From the NCBI GenBank assembly GCA_947169155.1, contig CAMVON010000002.1:62001-126000 (forward strand): a stretch of DNA of 64,000 nt. The letters run 5' to 3'. This document shows positions 19,473 through 29,806 of this stretch, in pieces. The position numbers and the translations under genes are program-made. This DNA comes from an uncultured Clostridiaceae bacterium. Its GTDB lineage: Bacteria > Bacillota > Clostridia > TANB77 > CAG-465. The first letter of the stretch is position 1. Each line of letters starts with the position of its first letter. The notes beneath the pieces were generated by a model. It ran no database searches, was not told the DNA's origin, and was given only the letters and a program-made list of their open reading frames with translations.

Positions 19473-19563
19473 AATTTATGAATAACCAAGGCAAATTTTA
19501 AGTATTATGTAGTAGGACTTGAATTGTCTTGGTTATATTTTTTAAATAAAGGAGGTGAGTTTT

Positions 19564-21744
19564 GTGCCGTTTGTTTCAGTTAATACTAGAAGAAGAACAT
19601 TAGTAATGCTAATAGTATGTATGCTTGCAGTAGCAGTATTAATAGCAAGATTAGTATATATACAAATAATTAAAGCAGATTACTATTCACAAAGAGCATA
19701 TACACAACAAACTAGAAGTAAAAAAGTTGAAGCAAAACGTGGAACAATTTATGACACAACAGGTGAAAGAATACTTGCTCAAAGTATTTCTACAAATGTT
19801 ATAAATGCAGTTCCAAACAACATACCTCAAGAAAAAAGAGAAGAAGTTGCAACAAAACTTGCTGAGATTTTAGAAGATAATAAAGATTCAATACTTGCTA
19901 AACTTAATACAAACACAGCAAGTATAGTAATAGCATCAAAAGTTAATCAAGACAAATCTAGTAAAATACTAAAATATATAAGTGATTCAAAAATAGATGG
20001 AATTAGTGTAGACGAGGAAATGACTAGAGTATATCCTTATGGAACTATGCTTTCACATGTAATAGGATTTGTAGGAAAAGATAGTCAAGGTCTTGCTGGA
20101 ATTGAAGCATATTATGATGAAGAACTTGCAGGTATTCCAGGAAAAATAGTAGCTTCTTTTGATGTCGGAGGACGTGCAACTCCATATACTCAAGAACAAT
20201 ATATAGCTGCAGAAGATGGTAAAGATATAGTATTAACTATAGATTCATCAATTCAATCTATTGCAGAAAAATATTTAGCAAAAACAGTAGTAGAAAACAT
20301 AGCAGAATATGGTAGTATAGTAATTATGAGACCACAAACAGGTGAAGTTTTAGCTATGGCAAACTATCCAACTTTTGATCCTAATGATCCATTTACTCCA
20401 AATACTCAAGAGTTAAAGGATGCATGGGAGACAATGAGTGCACAAGATAGAAGTGCAGCACTAAACCAAATGTGGAGAAACAAAGCAATATCAGATACTC
20501 AAGAGCCAGGTTCTACATTTAAGCTAATTACTTCTGTTGCAGCATTAGAGGAAAATATAGTAAATTTAGATGATCAAGTTTTTTATTGCCAAGGTTATGT
20601 GCAAGTAGGAAAATGGGAGATAAAATGTTGGAGACATTATAATCCACATGGAGCAGAATCACTTCGTGAAGGAATAATGAATTCATGTAACCCTGTATTT
20701 ATGCAAGTATCAAGCAAAATGGGAATACCTGCATTTGTAAAATATATAAAAGCGTTTAACTTAGATTCAAGAACTGGAATAGATTTACCAGGTGAAGCAA
20801 CAGGTATTATGCATGACTCAAATAACATGACAGATGTTGACCTAGCAACTTCATCATTTGGTCAAACAATTCAAATAACAACATTACAAACAGCTGTAAA
20901 CTATTGTGCAGTTGCAAATGGAGGATATTTAGTTCAACCATATATAGTTCGTGAAATTAAAAGTGGTGAAGGAAACTATGACAAACAAATAGAATCTAAA
21001 GTATTAAAGCAAATTATGTCTGAATCTACTGCATCTTCACTTATGAGTGCATTAGTAGATACAGTAAATTATGGTACTGCAAAGTCTGGTAAAATATCAG
21101 ATTATCAAATTGCAGGTAAAACAGCTACAGGTGAAAATGGAAGAGGAGACAATATGAAATACCTAGCAGGTTATGTGGGTATTGCTCCTGCATCAAATCC
21201 TGAAATAGTTGTTATGATGAATGTTTTTGATCCTAAAGGACCACTTGGAAATGGAGGCTCTACAGTCTGCGGACCAGTTGTAGGTTCAATTATAGACGAA
21301 GTACTAAAATATATGGATGTTCAAACAGACTACACTGTAGCTCAAGCAGAGAAAAATGTAATAGTAATACCAAATGTTGTAGGTATGACTTATGCCCAAG
21401 CAAGAGATACATTAAGTGCTTCTGGATTTAATATTAGTCCATCTGCAGATTTTGCAGATGATACAATAATAACAAATCAAGTTCCAAAATCTGGTGCAGC
21501 TTTAGAATCAGGCTCTATAGTTGCAGTATACAAAGATGGAGATGAGGCACAAAAGGTTGAAGTACCAGATGTAAGAAGCTATGGATATATAGATGCAAAA
21601 GATATATTCAATGCTGCTGGACTTAATGTAAGAATTGAAGGAACAGGTTACGTTTTAACACAAGATGTAACACCTTACCAGCAAATAGATAAAGGCTCAA
21701 TTGTAACCTTAAAATGTGTAGATGATATTAACGAATTACCATAG
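19564..21744 (+). CDS. Class B penicillin-binding protein with PASTA domains (SpoVD/FtsI family); GTG 19564 fits RBS better than 19555
   Basis: EPGSTFKLIT (SxxK), KTATGE (KTG box), two C-term PASTA repeats. Confidence 0.93.
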   Translation: MPFVSVNTRRRTLVMLIVCMLAVAVLIARLVYIQIIKADYYSQRAYTQQTRSKKVEAKRGTIYDTTGERILAQSISTNVINAVPNNIPQEKREEVATKLAEILEDNKDSILAKLNTNTASIVIASKVNQDKSSKILKYISDSKIDGISVDEEMTRVYPYGTMLSHVIGFVGKDSQGLAGIEAYYDEELAGIPGKIVASFDVGGRATPYTQEQYIAAEDGKDIVLTIDSSIQSIAEKYLAKTVVENIAEYGSIVIMRPQTGEVLAMANYPTFDPNDPFTPNTQELKDAWETMSAQDRSAALNQMWRNKAISDTQEPGSTFKLITSVAALEENIVNLDDQVFYCQGYVQVGKWEIKCWRHYNPHGAESLREGIMNSCNPVFMQVSSKMGIPAFVKYIKAFNLDSRTGIDLPGEATGIMHDSNNMTDVDLATSSFGQTIQITTLQTAVNYCAVANGGYLVQPYIVREIKSGEGNYDKQIESKVLKQIMSESTASSLMSALVDTVNYGTAKSGKISDYQIAGKTATGENGRGDNMKYLAGYVGIAPASNPEIVVMMNVFDPKGPLGNGGSTVCGPVVGSIIDEVLKYMDVQTDYTVAQAEKNVIVIPNVVGMTYAQARDTLSASGFNISPSADFADDTIITNQVPKSGAALESGSIVAVYKDGDEAQKVEVPDVRSYGYIDAKDIFNAAGLNVRIEGTGYVLTQDVTPYQQIDKGSIVTLKCVDDINELP

Positions 21745-21806
21745 CGTTTTTCGTTGAAATATATAGCTTTTTATGATATAATAATTTACCAGAATGGAGG
21801 CTTATT

Positions 21807-23270
21807 ATGCTTTTACAATATTTATTAGAAGATTTAACAAATGTTGAAATTAGTGGTGACACAAACCAAGAAATTAACAAAATAGAATATGACTCTAAAA
21901 AAATAGAAAAAGGCGATGTGTTTGTTGCAATAAACGGATACAAAGAAGATGGAAAAGAGTATATAGACGAAGCAATAAAAAGAGGTGCTGTTGCTGTAGT
22001 CTATGAGGGAGAAACACAAAAAAGAGAAAACGTAACATATATAAAAGTAGAAGATGCAAGAATTACATTAGCACAAATGGCTGCACAATACTATGGTCAT
22101 CCTGCTCGTAAACTAAAAATTATAGGTGTAACTGGTACAAAAGGAAAAACAACTACAACTTATATGATTAGAGATATAATGCTTGCTTCAGGAAAGAAAA
22201 TAGGAATGATAGGTACAGTATGTAATACTTATGCAGATGTAAAAGAAGAGGCAACCAAAACATCTCCTGAATCTTTAGATTTGCAAGCACTACTTGCAAG
22301 AATGGTAGAAAAAGAAATGGAATATGTTGTAATGGAAGTATCTTCTCATGCACTAGCTTTAAATAGAGTATACGGAATTAAATTTATAGTTGGTGTATTT
22401 ACAAATCTATCTGAAGAACATTTAGATTTCCATGAAACAATGGATAATTACTTAAATGCAAAAGCAAAATTATTTGAAATGTCAGACTTTGCTATAGTTA
22501 ATGGAGATGATATTTATGCTCCAAGACTATTAAAGATGATAGAAGGTAAAAAAGCCACATATGGATTAGACAATGCAGTAGACTTTACAGCAACAGATGT
22601 TAGAGTAAATCCATCATATGTAGAATTTAAAATGTATGTAAATAAAATGGTAGAAACAATTAGAATTAATATACCAGGAAGATATACAGTATATAATGCA
22701 TTAGCTGCAATAGGTGTAACAAGTTTATTTGGTGCACAAATGGATGCAATTATCGGAGCACTTGGAGCTTTAAGAGTTCCTGGAAGAAGTGAAGTAGTAG
22801 ATATAAATAAGACATTCACTGTAATTGTAGATTATGCACACACACCATCAAGCTTAGAAGCAGTTATTACATCTGCAAAAAAATATACTAAAGGAAGAAT
22901 AATAGTAGTATTTGGATGCGGTGGTAATAGAGATAAAGAAAAACGTGCTAAAATGGGTGAAATTGCAGGTCGTTTAGCAGACTTCACTGTAATTACAACA
23001 GATAATCCAAGAGATGAAAAACCTGCAGAAATAATTGCAGATATTGAACTTGGAATGAAACAGACAAGAGGACTATACAAAGCAATAGAAAACAGACGTC
23101 AAGCTATAAAATTTGCTATGAGAATAGCTTGGAAAAGTGATGTAATTATCATTGCTGGCAAAGGTCATGAAAAATATCAAGAAATAGAAAATGGAAAAAG
23201 ATTATTCTTTGATGATAAAGAAATAGTTAAGAAAATTGCAGAGGAAATGCCAGATAAAAATATACAATAA
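21807..23270 (+). CDS. murE: UDP-MurNAc-tripeptide synthetase (DNPR motif suggests meso-DAP)
   Basis: GVTGTKGKTTT, TTDNPRDEKP. Confidence 0.95.
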   Translation: MLLQYLLEDLTNVEISGDTNQEINKIEYDSKKIEKGDVFVAINGYKEDGKEYIDEAIKRGAVAVVYEGETQKRENVTYIKVEDARITLAQMAAQYYGHPARKLKIIGVTGTKGKTTTTYMIRDIMLASGKKIGMIGTVCNTYADVKEEATKTSPESLDLQALLARMVEKEMEYVVMEVSSHALALNRVYGIKFIVGVFTNLSEEHLDFHETMDNYLNAKAKLFEMSDFAIVNGDDIYAPRLLKMIEGKKATYGLDNAVDFTATDVRVNPSYVEFKMYVNKMVETIRINIPGRYTVYNALAAIGVTSLFGAQMDAIIGALGALRVPGRSEVVDINKTFTVIVDYAHTPSSLEAVITSAKKYTKGRIIVVFGCGGNRDKEKRAKMGEIAGRLADFTVITTDNPRDEKPAEIIADIELGMKQTRGLYKAIENRRQAIKFAMRIAWKSDVIIIAGKGHEKYQEIENGKRLFFDDKEIVKKIAEEMPDKNIQ

Positions 23271-23285
23271 ACGGGGAGATAAAAA

Positions 23286-24242
23286 ATGAATATACAAACC
23301 ACATTATTATTTGTGTCATTTGTAGCAACAGTAATATTAGGACTTATTGTTGTTCCAATACTTAAAAAGAAAAAAATAGGTCAAGTAGTTAGAGAAGAAG
23401 GACCTAAATCACATTTACAAAAAAATGGTACTCCTATTATGGGTGGAGTAATAATGTTAGTAGTAATTAATGCTATACTAGCATTCTTTGTTAAAGATAA
23501 TCCAATACTTGTTTTACCAATGGTAGCAACTATAGGATTTGGAATTATAGGATTTATAGATGATTTTAAAAAACTATATTTACAAGATCCTGAAGGAATA
23601 TCACCAAAAGCTAAAATGTTAGGATTATTTATTGTAACAACCGCACTATTAGTTTTATACTTAATTGTATTTAAACTTGGTACAACAACAATAATACCTT
23701 TAATAAATCAACCAATAACTTTAGCCATACCTGTATTCATATTATTTATTGCATTTATTCTTTTAGGAACTACAAATGCAGTAAATCTTACAGATGGTCT
23801 AGATGGTTTAGCAACAGGTGTTGTAGCAATTATTATGACATTCTTTACATTAGTTGCTCTAAAACAACAAAATTATGAAATGGTTGTATTTTCATCTACA
23901 GTTGCAGGATCTTGCTTAGGATTTTTAATATTTAATATGCACCCTGCAAAAGTATTTATGGGAGATACAGGATCTCTAGCACTTGGCGGCGCAGTAGCAA
24001 TTTCTGCTATATGCTTAAAAATGCCATTAATACTTGCACTTGTTGCATTAGTATGTATTGTAGATACAATTTCTGTAATGCTACAAGTTGTATATTATAA
24101 AGTTACAAAAGGAAAGAGACTATTTAAAATGGCACCTTTCCATCACCACTTAGAACTAAGTGGATATAAAGAAACAACAGTTGTACTAATATTTTGGTTA
24201 ATAACACTAATTTGTTGTATAATTGGTTATTTTATTGTTTAA
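23286..24242 (+). CDS. mraY: Phospho-MurNAc-pentapeptide translocase
   Basis: GTPIMGGV, NLTDGLDGLA, APFHHHLE. Confidence 0.96.
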   Translation: MNIQTTLLFVSFVATVILGLIVVPILKKKKIGQVVREEGPKSHLQKNGTPIMGGVIMLVVINAILAFFVKDNPILVLPMVATIGFGIIGFIDDFKKLYLQDPEGISPKAKMLGLFIVTTALLVLYLIVFKLGTTTIIPLINQPITLAIPVFILFIAFILLGTTNAVNLTDGLDGLATGVVAIIMTFFTLVALKQQNYEMVVFSSTVAGSCLGFLIFNMHPAKVFMGDTGSLALGGAVAISAICLKMPLILALVALVCIVDTISVMLQVVYYKVTKGKRLFKMAPFHHHLELSGYKETTVVLIFWLITLICCIIGYFIV

Positions 24243-24277
24243 GTAAAAAAATAAATTTAAATATATAGAGGTTATGA

Positions 24278-25417
24278 ATGAAAAAAATAGAGGTTAAGAA
24301 AGCAGGTCTTGGAAATATGGACTTTGGAATGTTTGCCTTAACTATAACACTTTTGTGTATTGGTTTAGTAATGGTAGCATCTGCTAGTTCATATCATGCA
24401 CTATACTATTATGGGGATAGTAATTATCTATTTATTAGACAATTAGTATTTGGTGTAATTGGTACAGTAGCAATGATTATTATTTCTAAAATAGACTATA
24501 GAAAATATAAAAGATGGAGTTATATAGGTTTTGCACTTGCTGCTATATTATTACTACTAGTACTAACACCACTAGGTAGAACAGCAAATGGTGCTAAAAG
24601 ATGGTTAGGATTTGGAATATTAAGATTTCAACCATCTGAAATAATGAAACCAATGCTTGTACTTGCAATAGCTACATATTTATCTAGAAATACTAAGAAA
24701 ATAAAAGATATTAAAGGATACATTGTCCCACTAATTATGCTACTTATAGTTGGATTACTTATGTATTTCCAAAAGCATATGAGTGGACTCTTAGTTCTTG
24801 GAGTTGCAGCATTATCTGTAATATTTACAAGTGGAATAAAGCTCAACTTTAAAACTATAATAGCTATTGTATTAATTGTTGCACTAGCTGTAACAGCTTT
24901 CATAACCGCAGATAAATTTAGATTACAAAGAATTTTTTCATTTATGAATCCAGAACAAGACATACTAGATGGTAACTGGCAACCAGCTCAAAGTTTATAT
25001 GCTATAGGATCTGGTGGACTATTTGGTATGGGACTTGGTCAAAGTAGAGAAAAATATTTGTGGCTCCCAGAGGCCCAGAACGACTTCATATTCTCAATTC
25101 TTGCAGAGGAATTAGGATTTGTAGGAGCCGTATCAGTAGTATTGTTATTTACTTTATTCATATTTAGAGGATATAGAATTGCAATGACTTGTAAAGATTT
25201 CTATGGCTCAATGATAGCAGCCGGTATTACAAGTATTTTTGCATTGCAGTTCATAATAAATATAGCAGTTGTAACCTGTACGATACCAGTAACAGGTATG
25301 CCACTTCCATTCTTTAGTTATGGTGGTACATCATTATTTATCAACTTATGTTCAATGGGAATCGTACTAAATATTTCAAAAAATTGTAACAAGGTTGCAG
25401 ATACAAGAGAGGAGTAA
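24278..25417 (+). CDS. ftsW: SEDS glycosyltransferase FtsW/SpoVE
   Basis: SEDS topology; AQNDFIFSILAEELGF, LPFFSYGGTS. Confidence 0.93.
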   Translation: MKKIEVKKAGLGNMDFGMFALTITLLCIGLVMVASASSYHALYYYGDSNYLFIRQLVFGVIGTVAMIIISKIDYRKYKRWSYIGFALAAILLLLVLTPLGRTANGAKRWLGFGILRFQPSEIMKPMLVLAIATYLSRNTKKIKDIKGYIVPLIMLLIVGLLMYFQKHMSGLLVLGVAALSVIFTSGIKLNFKTIIAIVLIVALAVTAFITADKFRLQRIFSFMNPEQDILDGNWQPAQSLYAIGSGGLFGMGLGQSREKYLWLPEAQNDFIFSILAEELGFVGAVSVVLLFTLFIFRGYRIAMTCKDFYGSMIAAGITSIFALQFIINIAVVTCTIPVTGMPLPFFSYGGTSLFINLCSMGIVLNISKNCNKVADTREE

Positions 25418-25421
25418 TACT

Positions 25422-26534
25422 ATGAAAGTACTTTTTGCATGTGCAGGTACAGGAGGACACATTAATCCCGCAATTGCAATGGCAAATATTGTAGTAAAAA
25501 ATGAACCAGATAGCCAAATACTTTTTGTAGGAACTGAGACAGGTTTAGAAAATAAACTAGTAGCAAATGCAGGATATGAGATAAGACATATAAGAACAGG
25601 AAAAATAATAAGAGAATTAACTCTTAAAAACTTTGCACAACTAATTCATGCTTACCAAGGAATTGGAGATGCAAAAAGACTACTAAAAGAGTTTAAACCA
25701 GATATAGTGATAGGAACAGGAGGATATATTTGTGGCCCTGTAATGAAAGCTGCATCAAAATTAAAAATCCCATATTTCCTACATGAATCAAATGCATTTC
25801 CTGGCGTATCTGTAAAGCTTCTTGCAAAAAATGCAAAAGCCGTTATGGTTGGTTTTGAAGATGCAAAGCAAAGATTAAATCCTAAAGCTAATGTAGTATA
25901 TACTGGAACTCCAGCAAAGTTTACAGAAGAAGATATTCAAAAATTAGATAAAGAAGAATGTTTGAAAGAATTAGGATTAGATAATATAAATAAGAAAATA
26001 GTATTAGTAACTTGTGGAAGTCAAGGTGCTAAAAGAATTAATGAAGTGCTTCTAGATATGATAAAAAAATATCAAGATGAGAAAGTATATTATATTCTAG
26101 TTACTGGAGATAAAAACTATGATGAAGTGCTTGAAATAAAGAAAAATATAGAAAAAGAAATAGGAAAAAGTCTAGACGAATACATTAAACTTGAAAAATT
26201 CATTTTCAATATGGATAAAATGTATAAAGTTGCAGACTTTTGTATAACACGTGCAGGAGCTATGACTATTAGTGAGTTAAGCTTAGCACATAAGCCATCT
26301 ATATTAATCCCACTTCCAACAGCAGCAGAAAATCATCAATTTTTCAATGCCAAAGTATTAGAAGATGTTAATGCTGCAATATTAATAGAACAGAAGGATT
26401 TAACTATAGATAGTTTAAATGATGCAGTAGCAAAAATAATAGAAGGAGAAAATGCCAAACTAATGGGAGAAAATGCATCAAAAGTAATTGTAAAAGATGT
26501 AGAGAAAAATATATATAATTGTATTAAAAAGTAG
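25422..26534 (+). CDS. murG: Lipid II synthase MurG
   Basis: ACAGTGGHINPAIA; start 25422 preferred over 25395. Confidence 0.95.
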   Translation: MKVLFACAGTGGHINPAIAMANIVVKNEPDSQILFVGTETGLENKLVANAGYEIRHIRTGKIIRELTLKNFAQLIHAYQGIGDAKRLLKEFKPDIVIGTGGYICGPVMKAASKLKIPYFLHESNAFPGVSVKLLAKNAKAVMVGFEDAKQRLNPKANVVYTGTPAKFTEEDIQKLDKEECLKELGLDNINKKIVLVTCGSQGAKRINEVLLDMIKKYQDEKVYYILVTGDKNYDEVLEIKKNIEKEIGKSLDEYIKLEKFIFNMDKMYKVADFCITRAGAMTISELSLAHKPSILIPLPTAAENHQFFNAKVLEDVNAAILIEQKDLTIDSLNDAVAKIIEGENAKLMGENASKVIVKDVEKNIYNCIKK

Positions 26535-27641
26535 GTGATATGTGTGAAAAGTAGTGGGACAGGCAAGACTAAAAAAGTAACAAATAAAAAAACTACTAAA
26601 AAAGTTAGTACTAGTCCTTCTAGTTCTAACACAAAAAAGAAAACTCAAGTAAAACAAAAAATAAAGCCTAGCAATAAAGTACAAACAACAAAAAAAGTAG
26701 TTAAACAACCTCAAAAACAGGTAAAGAAAAAACAAGTTGTACGTACAAATAATCACAGTGCAAAAAGCAATGTAAGACTTAAATCAACAGATGATATGGA
26801 ATATGTTCCATTTTTAGATGGTGAAAATAAAATAGAGCAAGTAAATATAAACTCATTAATGATGGTTGCACCAGATGAGGATGAGGTAGAGGATTTAGAT
26901 GCTCAAAAACCTAAAAAGAAAATTAAGCCAATGGCAATTATTAAATTTTGTATATTTATTGGTTTATTAATAGGTCTAGGATATATACTATTTACAAATG
27001 ATACTTTTAATCTTGAAACTATCAGTGTAAAAGGTAATGAAAAGTATACTGAACAAGATATAATCGGAAAAATAGATTTAAAAGTTGGAGAAAATGTATT
27101 TAAACAATTAATACTTTCAGATAGATATGCAATTGATCTTGCATATGTTTCAAAAGTAAGTTATGGATATGTATTTCCAAACTCTATTGTAGTTAAAGTA
27201 AAAGAAAGATATCCAGCATATATTGCAAAAGATAAAACAAGTGGAAAGTATTATAAATTGGACAATGAAGGTTATTTACTAGAAGAATGTGATTTATCCC
27301 TAAAAAAAGAAGAACTAATTGTTGAAGGTTTTGATTTTGGACAGGCACCACAGCTTGGTAAAAAAATAGATGAGTCTTATGTAAAAAAAATCGAAACATA
27401 TAATAAAATAAAGACATTACTTAAAGAGTATGGAATTCAAGGAGAAGTAACTAACGTTAGATTCAATGCTTCCTTGACAATAGTGACTCTAGATGGTAAA
27501 CTTAAAATAACTTTTGCAAATGATTCAAACCTAGAATATAAAGTTTCATTTTTAAAAAGTATAATTAAAAATAATGGAGGAGAAGTGGAAGGCTCTATAG
27601 ATATGAGTGTAGAAAATCCAGTCTACTCAAAATATAATTAA
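26535..27641 (+). CDS. ftsQ: FtsQ/DivIB with Lys-rich cytoplasmic tail
   Basis: TM + POTRA (FNLETISVKGNEKYTEQDII); GTG start 26535 or 26544. Confidence 0.85.
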   Translation: MICVKSSGTGKTKKVTNKKTTKKVSTSPSSSNTKKKTQVKQKIKPSNKVQTTKKVVKQPQKQVKKKQVVRTNNHSAKSNVRLKSTDDMEYVPFLDGENKIEQVNINSLMMVAPDEDEVEDLDAQKPKKKIKPMAIIKFCIFIGLLIGLGYILFTNDTFNLETISVKGNEKYTEQDIIGKIDLKVGENVFKQLILSDRYAIDLAYVSKVSYGYVFPNSIVVKVKERYPAYIAKDKTSGKYYKLDNEGYLLEECDLSLKKEELIVEGFDFGQAPQLGKKIDESYVKKIETYNKIKTLLKEYGIQGEVTNVRFNASLTIVTLDGKLKITFANDSNLEYKVSFLKSIIKNNGGEVEGSIDMSVENPVYSKYN

Positions 27642-27655
27642 GGAGTTGGAAAAAC

Positions 27656-28402
27656 TTGGAAGAAGAAGTAAAAAAAGAGAAAAAGACAAACAAGTTTAAA
27701 GCATTTTTAATAAAGAATTCAATACCTGCATATATTGCAATTGGTATATCTGCATTCTTACTTGCTAGCATGATTTCTGCTCAAGTAACAACAATGAGTA
27801 AATCTGAAGAAGTACTAAAAGGTATAAGACAAGATGAACTTGCAGACACACTTGTAAGTCTTCAAAGAGATTATGATGAATTAAAAGAAAAATATAATGA
27901 ATCACAAGAAATTGTTGAAGAATATCAAACAAGTTCTGCAACAAATAATACTCTAATTGGTTCAATGAAAAGTCAAATAGATACATTAAGTCTACTTGCT
28001 GGAACTACAGATGTAAAAGGTGAAGGAATAATTATTACATTATATGATGGAACTAGTTCAAATTCACTTGTACATGATAGTGACGTGCTTACTGTAATTA
28101 ATGAATTAAGAGTTGCAGGAGCAGAAGCAATAAGCGTAAATGAACAAAGAATAATCACTACATCTGCAGTAAGATGTGTAGGGTCAGTAATTCAAGTAAA
28201 CTACCAAAAAGTTGCTGCACCTTTTGAAATTAAAGCAATAGGAAATGCACAATATTTAGAAAGTGCAATGACTATTAAAAATGGTGTAGTAGATGTATTA
28301 AATGGTTATGGAATAAAAGTAACTCTTTCAAGAGAAAGTAATATAGCAATACCAAAGTATGATGGTGCATTATCATTCAACTTTGCAAAACAAGGAGAGT
28401 AG
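27656..28402 (+). CDS. DUF881 family protein
   Basis: TM + coiled coil + VINELRVAGAEAISVNEQRI...; TTG start. Confidence 0.85.
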   Translation: MEEEVKKEKKTNKFKAFLIKNSIPAYIAIGISAFLLASMISAQVTTMSKSEEVLKGIRQDELADTLVSLQRDYDELKEKYNESQEIVEEYQTSSATNNTLIGSMKSQIDTLSLLAGTTDVKGEGIIITLYDGTSSNSLVHDSDVLTVINELRVAGAEAISVNEQRIITTSAVRCVGSVIQVNYQKVAAPFEIKAIGNAQYLESAMTIKNGVVDVLNGYGIKVTLSRESNIAIPKYDGALSFNFAKQGE

Positions 28403-28405
28403 ATT

Positions 28406-28846
28406 ATGATATTAGGAATTATAATAGTTGCATTATTTGTATTATGTGGTATTTTAGCTGGGCAACACATAGTAATACCATATAGCAGTTATCAATATGT
28501 TGCCGTTGCTATACTTGCATGTCTAGATTCAGTGTTTGGTGCACTTGCTGCAAGTACTGGCAAAAAATTTAATATGAAAATATTTTTATCTGGTTTTTTC
28601 TTTAATGCTATATTTTCAATGTTTTTAGTTTACTTAGGTCAACTATTAAATGTTGAAATATATCTAGCAGCAGTAATTGTATTTGGAGGAAGAATCTTAA
28701 ATAACTTCTCAATTATCCGTAGAGATATTATGGATAAAGCGCAAGCTCAAAGAAGAAAAATAAGAAAGCAAAATATTGCTACTAACAAAACAATTAAAAC
28801 TGACATAGAAGCTGAACAAGAAGAGTTAGATAATGATATTTTATAG
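28406..28846 (+). CDS. DUF1290 (small basic protein) family membrane protein
   Basis: Location after DUF881; YSSYQYVAVAILACLDSVFGALAA..GRILNNFSIIRR. Confidence 0.85.
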   Translation: MILGIIIVALFVLCGILAGQHIVIPYSSYQYVAVAILACLDSVFGALAASTGKKFNMKIFLSGFFFNAIFSMFLVYLGQLLNVEIYLAAVIVFGGRILNNFSIIRRDIMDKAQAQRRKIRKQNIATNKTIKTDIEAEQEELDNDIL

Positions 28847-28867
28847 ATTATGAAGGAGGGTTATATT

Positions 28868-29761
28868 ATGCCAAAAGCAAAGGAGATTAGAGCTAAAGCT
28901 AGAGAAGCTATGGCAGGCAAATGGGGAAGATTTGTAGGAATGAACCTATTATATCTTGTAGTTTTAATGGTTATTGGATTAATCACAGCTGCTCCATTAC
29001 TAGGATCACTAGGAGGTTTAGTAGATTTAGCTACTAAAGCAATGGCTGGAAAAACTATTACAGACGCAATGGTTACAAGTGTACTTGGAAGTTTTGTAGG
29101 AACTTCAGTACTATCTTCACTTCTTTCATTAGCAGCTATGCTAATTGAAGTACCACTTGCATATGCTTTAATTGAAAATATCATGAAAGCTAAAAGAGAT
29201 AATGAAACTACAGCTACATATTTCTTAGGAAGAATATTCCCAAGTTTTGGTAGAGCATGGAAAGTTACATTATGGCAAATAGTTAAATTGATTGTTCCAA
29301 CAATTCTTTACACTATAGGAATTATAGTTGCTGCAGTTGTAATGGGAATATTAACATCTCTTGGAGATGCAGGAGCAGTTATTGGTGGACTATTATACTT
29401 TGTTGCAATGGTTGCACTTGTTATCTGGTACCTTGGAAAAGCATTAAATCTATCTCTATCTGAATATGTTGCTATAGACAATCCAGAAATAACAGCTAAA
29501 GAAGCTGTAGAAAAATCTATAGAACTTATGCCAGGATACAGATGGAAATTAATCTGCTTAAGTCTTTCATTTATAGGATGGGCAATTCTTTGTTGCTTCA
29601 CATTTGGAATAGGAAACTTATTCTTAACTCCATACATGTCAGTTGCAAGTGTTGTATTCTATGAGGAAGTTTTAAAAGCTCACGGACAAACAGTAGGAAC
29701 TGCTCCAGCAGCAGAACCAGTAGCTGAGCCAGTTGTTGAAGAACAACCAACTCAAGAATAA
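28868..29761 (+). CDS. DUF975 family membrane protein
   Basis: KAKEIRAKAREAMAGKWG..., hydrophobic segments; aaggaggg RBS supports 28868. Confidence 0.8.
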   Translation: MPKAKEIRAKAREAMAGKWGRFVGMNLLYLVVLMVIGLITAAPLLGSLGGLVDLATKAMAGKTITDAMVTSVLGSFVGTSVLSSLLSLAAMLIEVPLAYALIENIMKAKRDNETTATYFLGRIFPSFGRAWKVTLWQIVKLIVPTILYTIGIIVAAVVMGILTSLGDAGAVIGGLLYFVAMVALVIWYLGKALNLSLSEYVAIDNPEITAKEAVEKSIELMPGYRWKLICLSLSFIGWAILCCFTFGIGNLFLTPYMSVASVVFYEEVLKAHGQTVGTAPAAEPVAEPVVEEQPTQE

Positions 29762-29775
29762 TAATTGAAAATTCA

Positions 29776-29806
29776 AAAGACAAGGATTTAATCCTTGTCT
29801 TTTTTT
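29776..29806. terminator. Bidirectional terminator between convergent genes
   Basis: AAGACAAGGAT tta ATCCTTGTCTT then T-run. Confidence 0.8.

Noticed and set aside
22168-23080. Several minus-strand ORFs of 61-101 aa inside murE
   Set aside because: Shadow ORFs with no recognisable domain; murE on + is certain.
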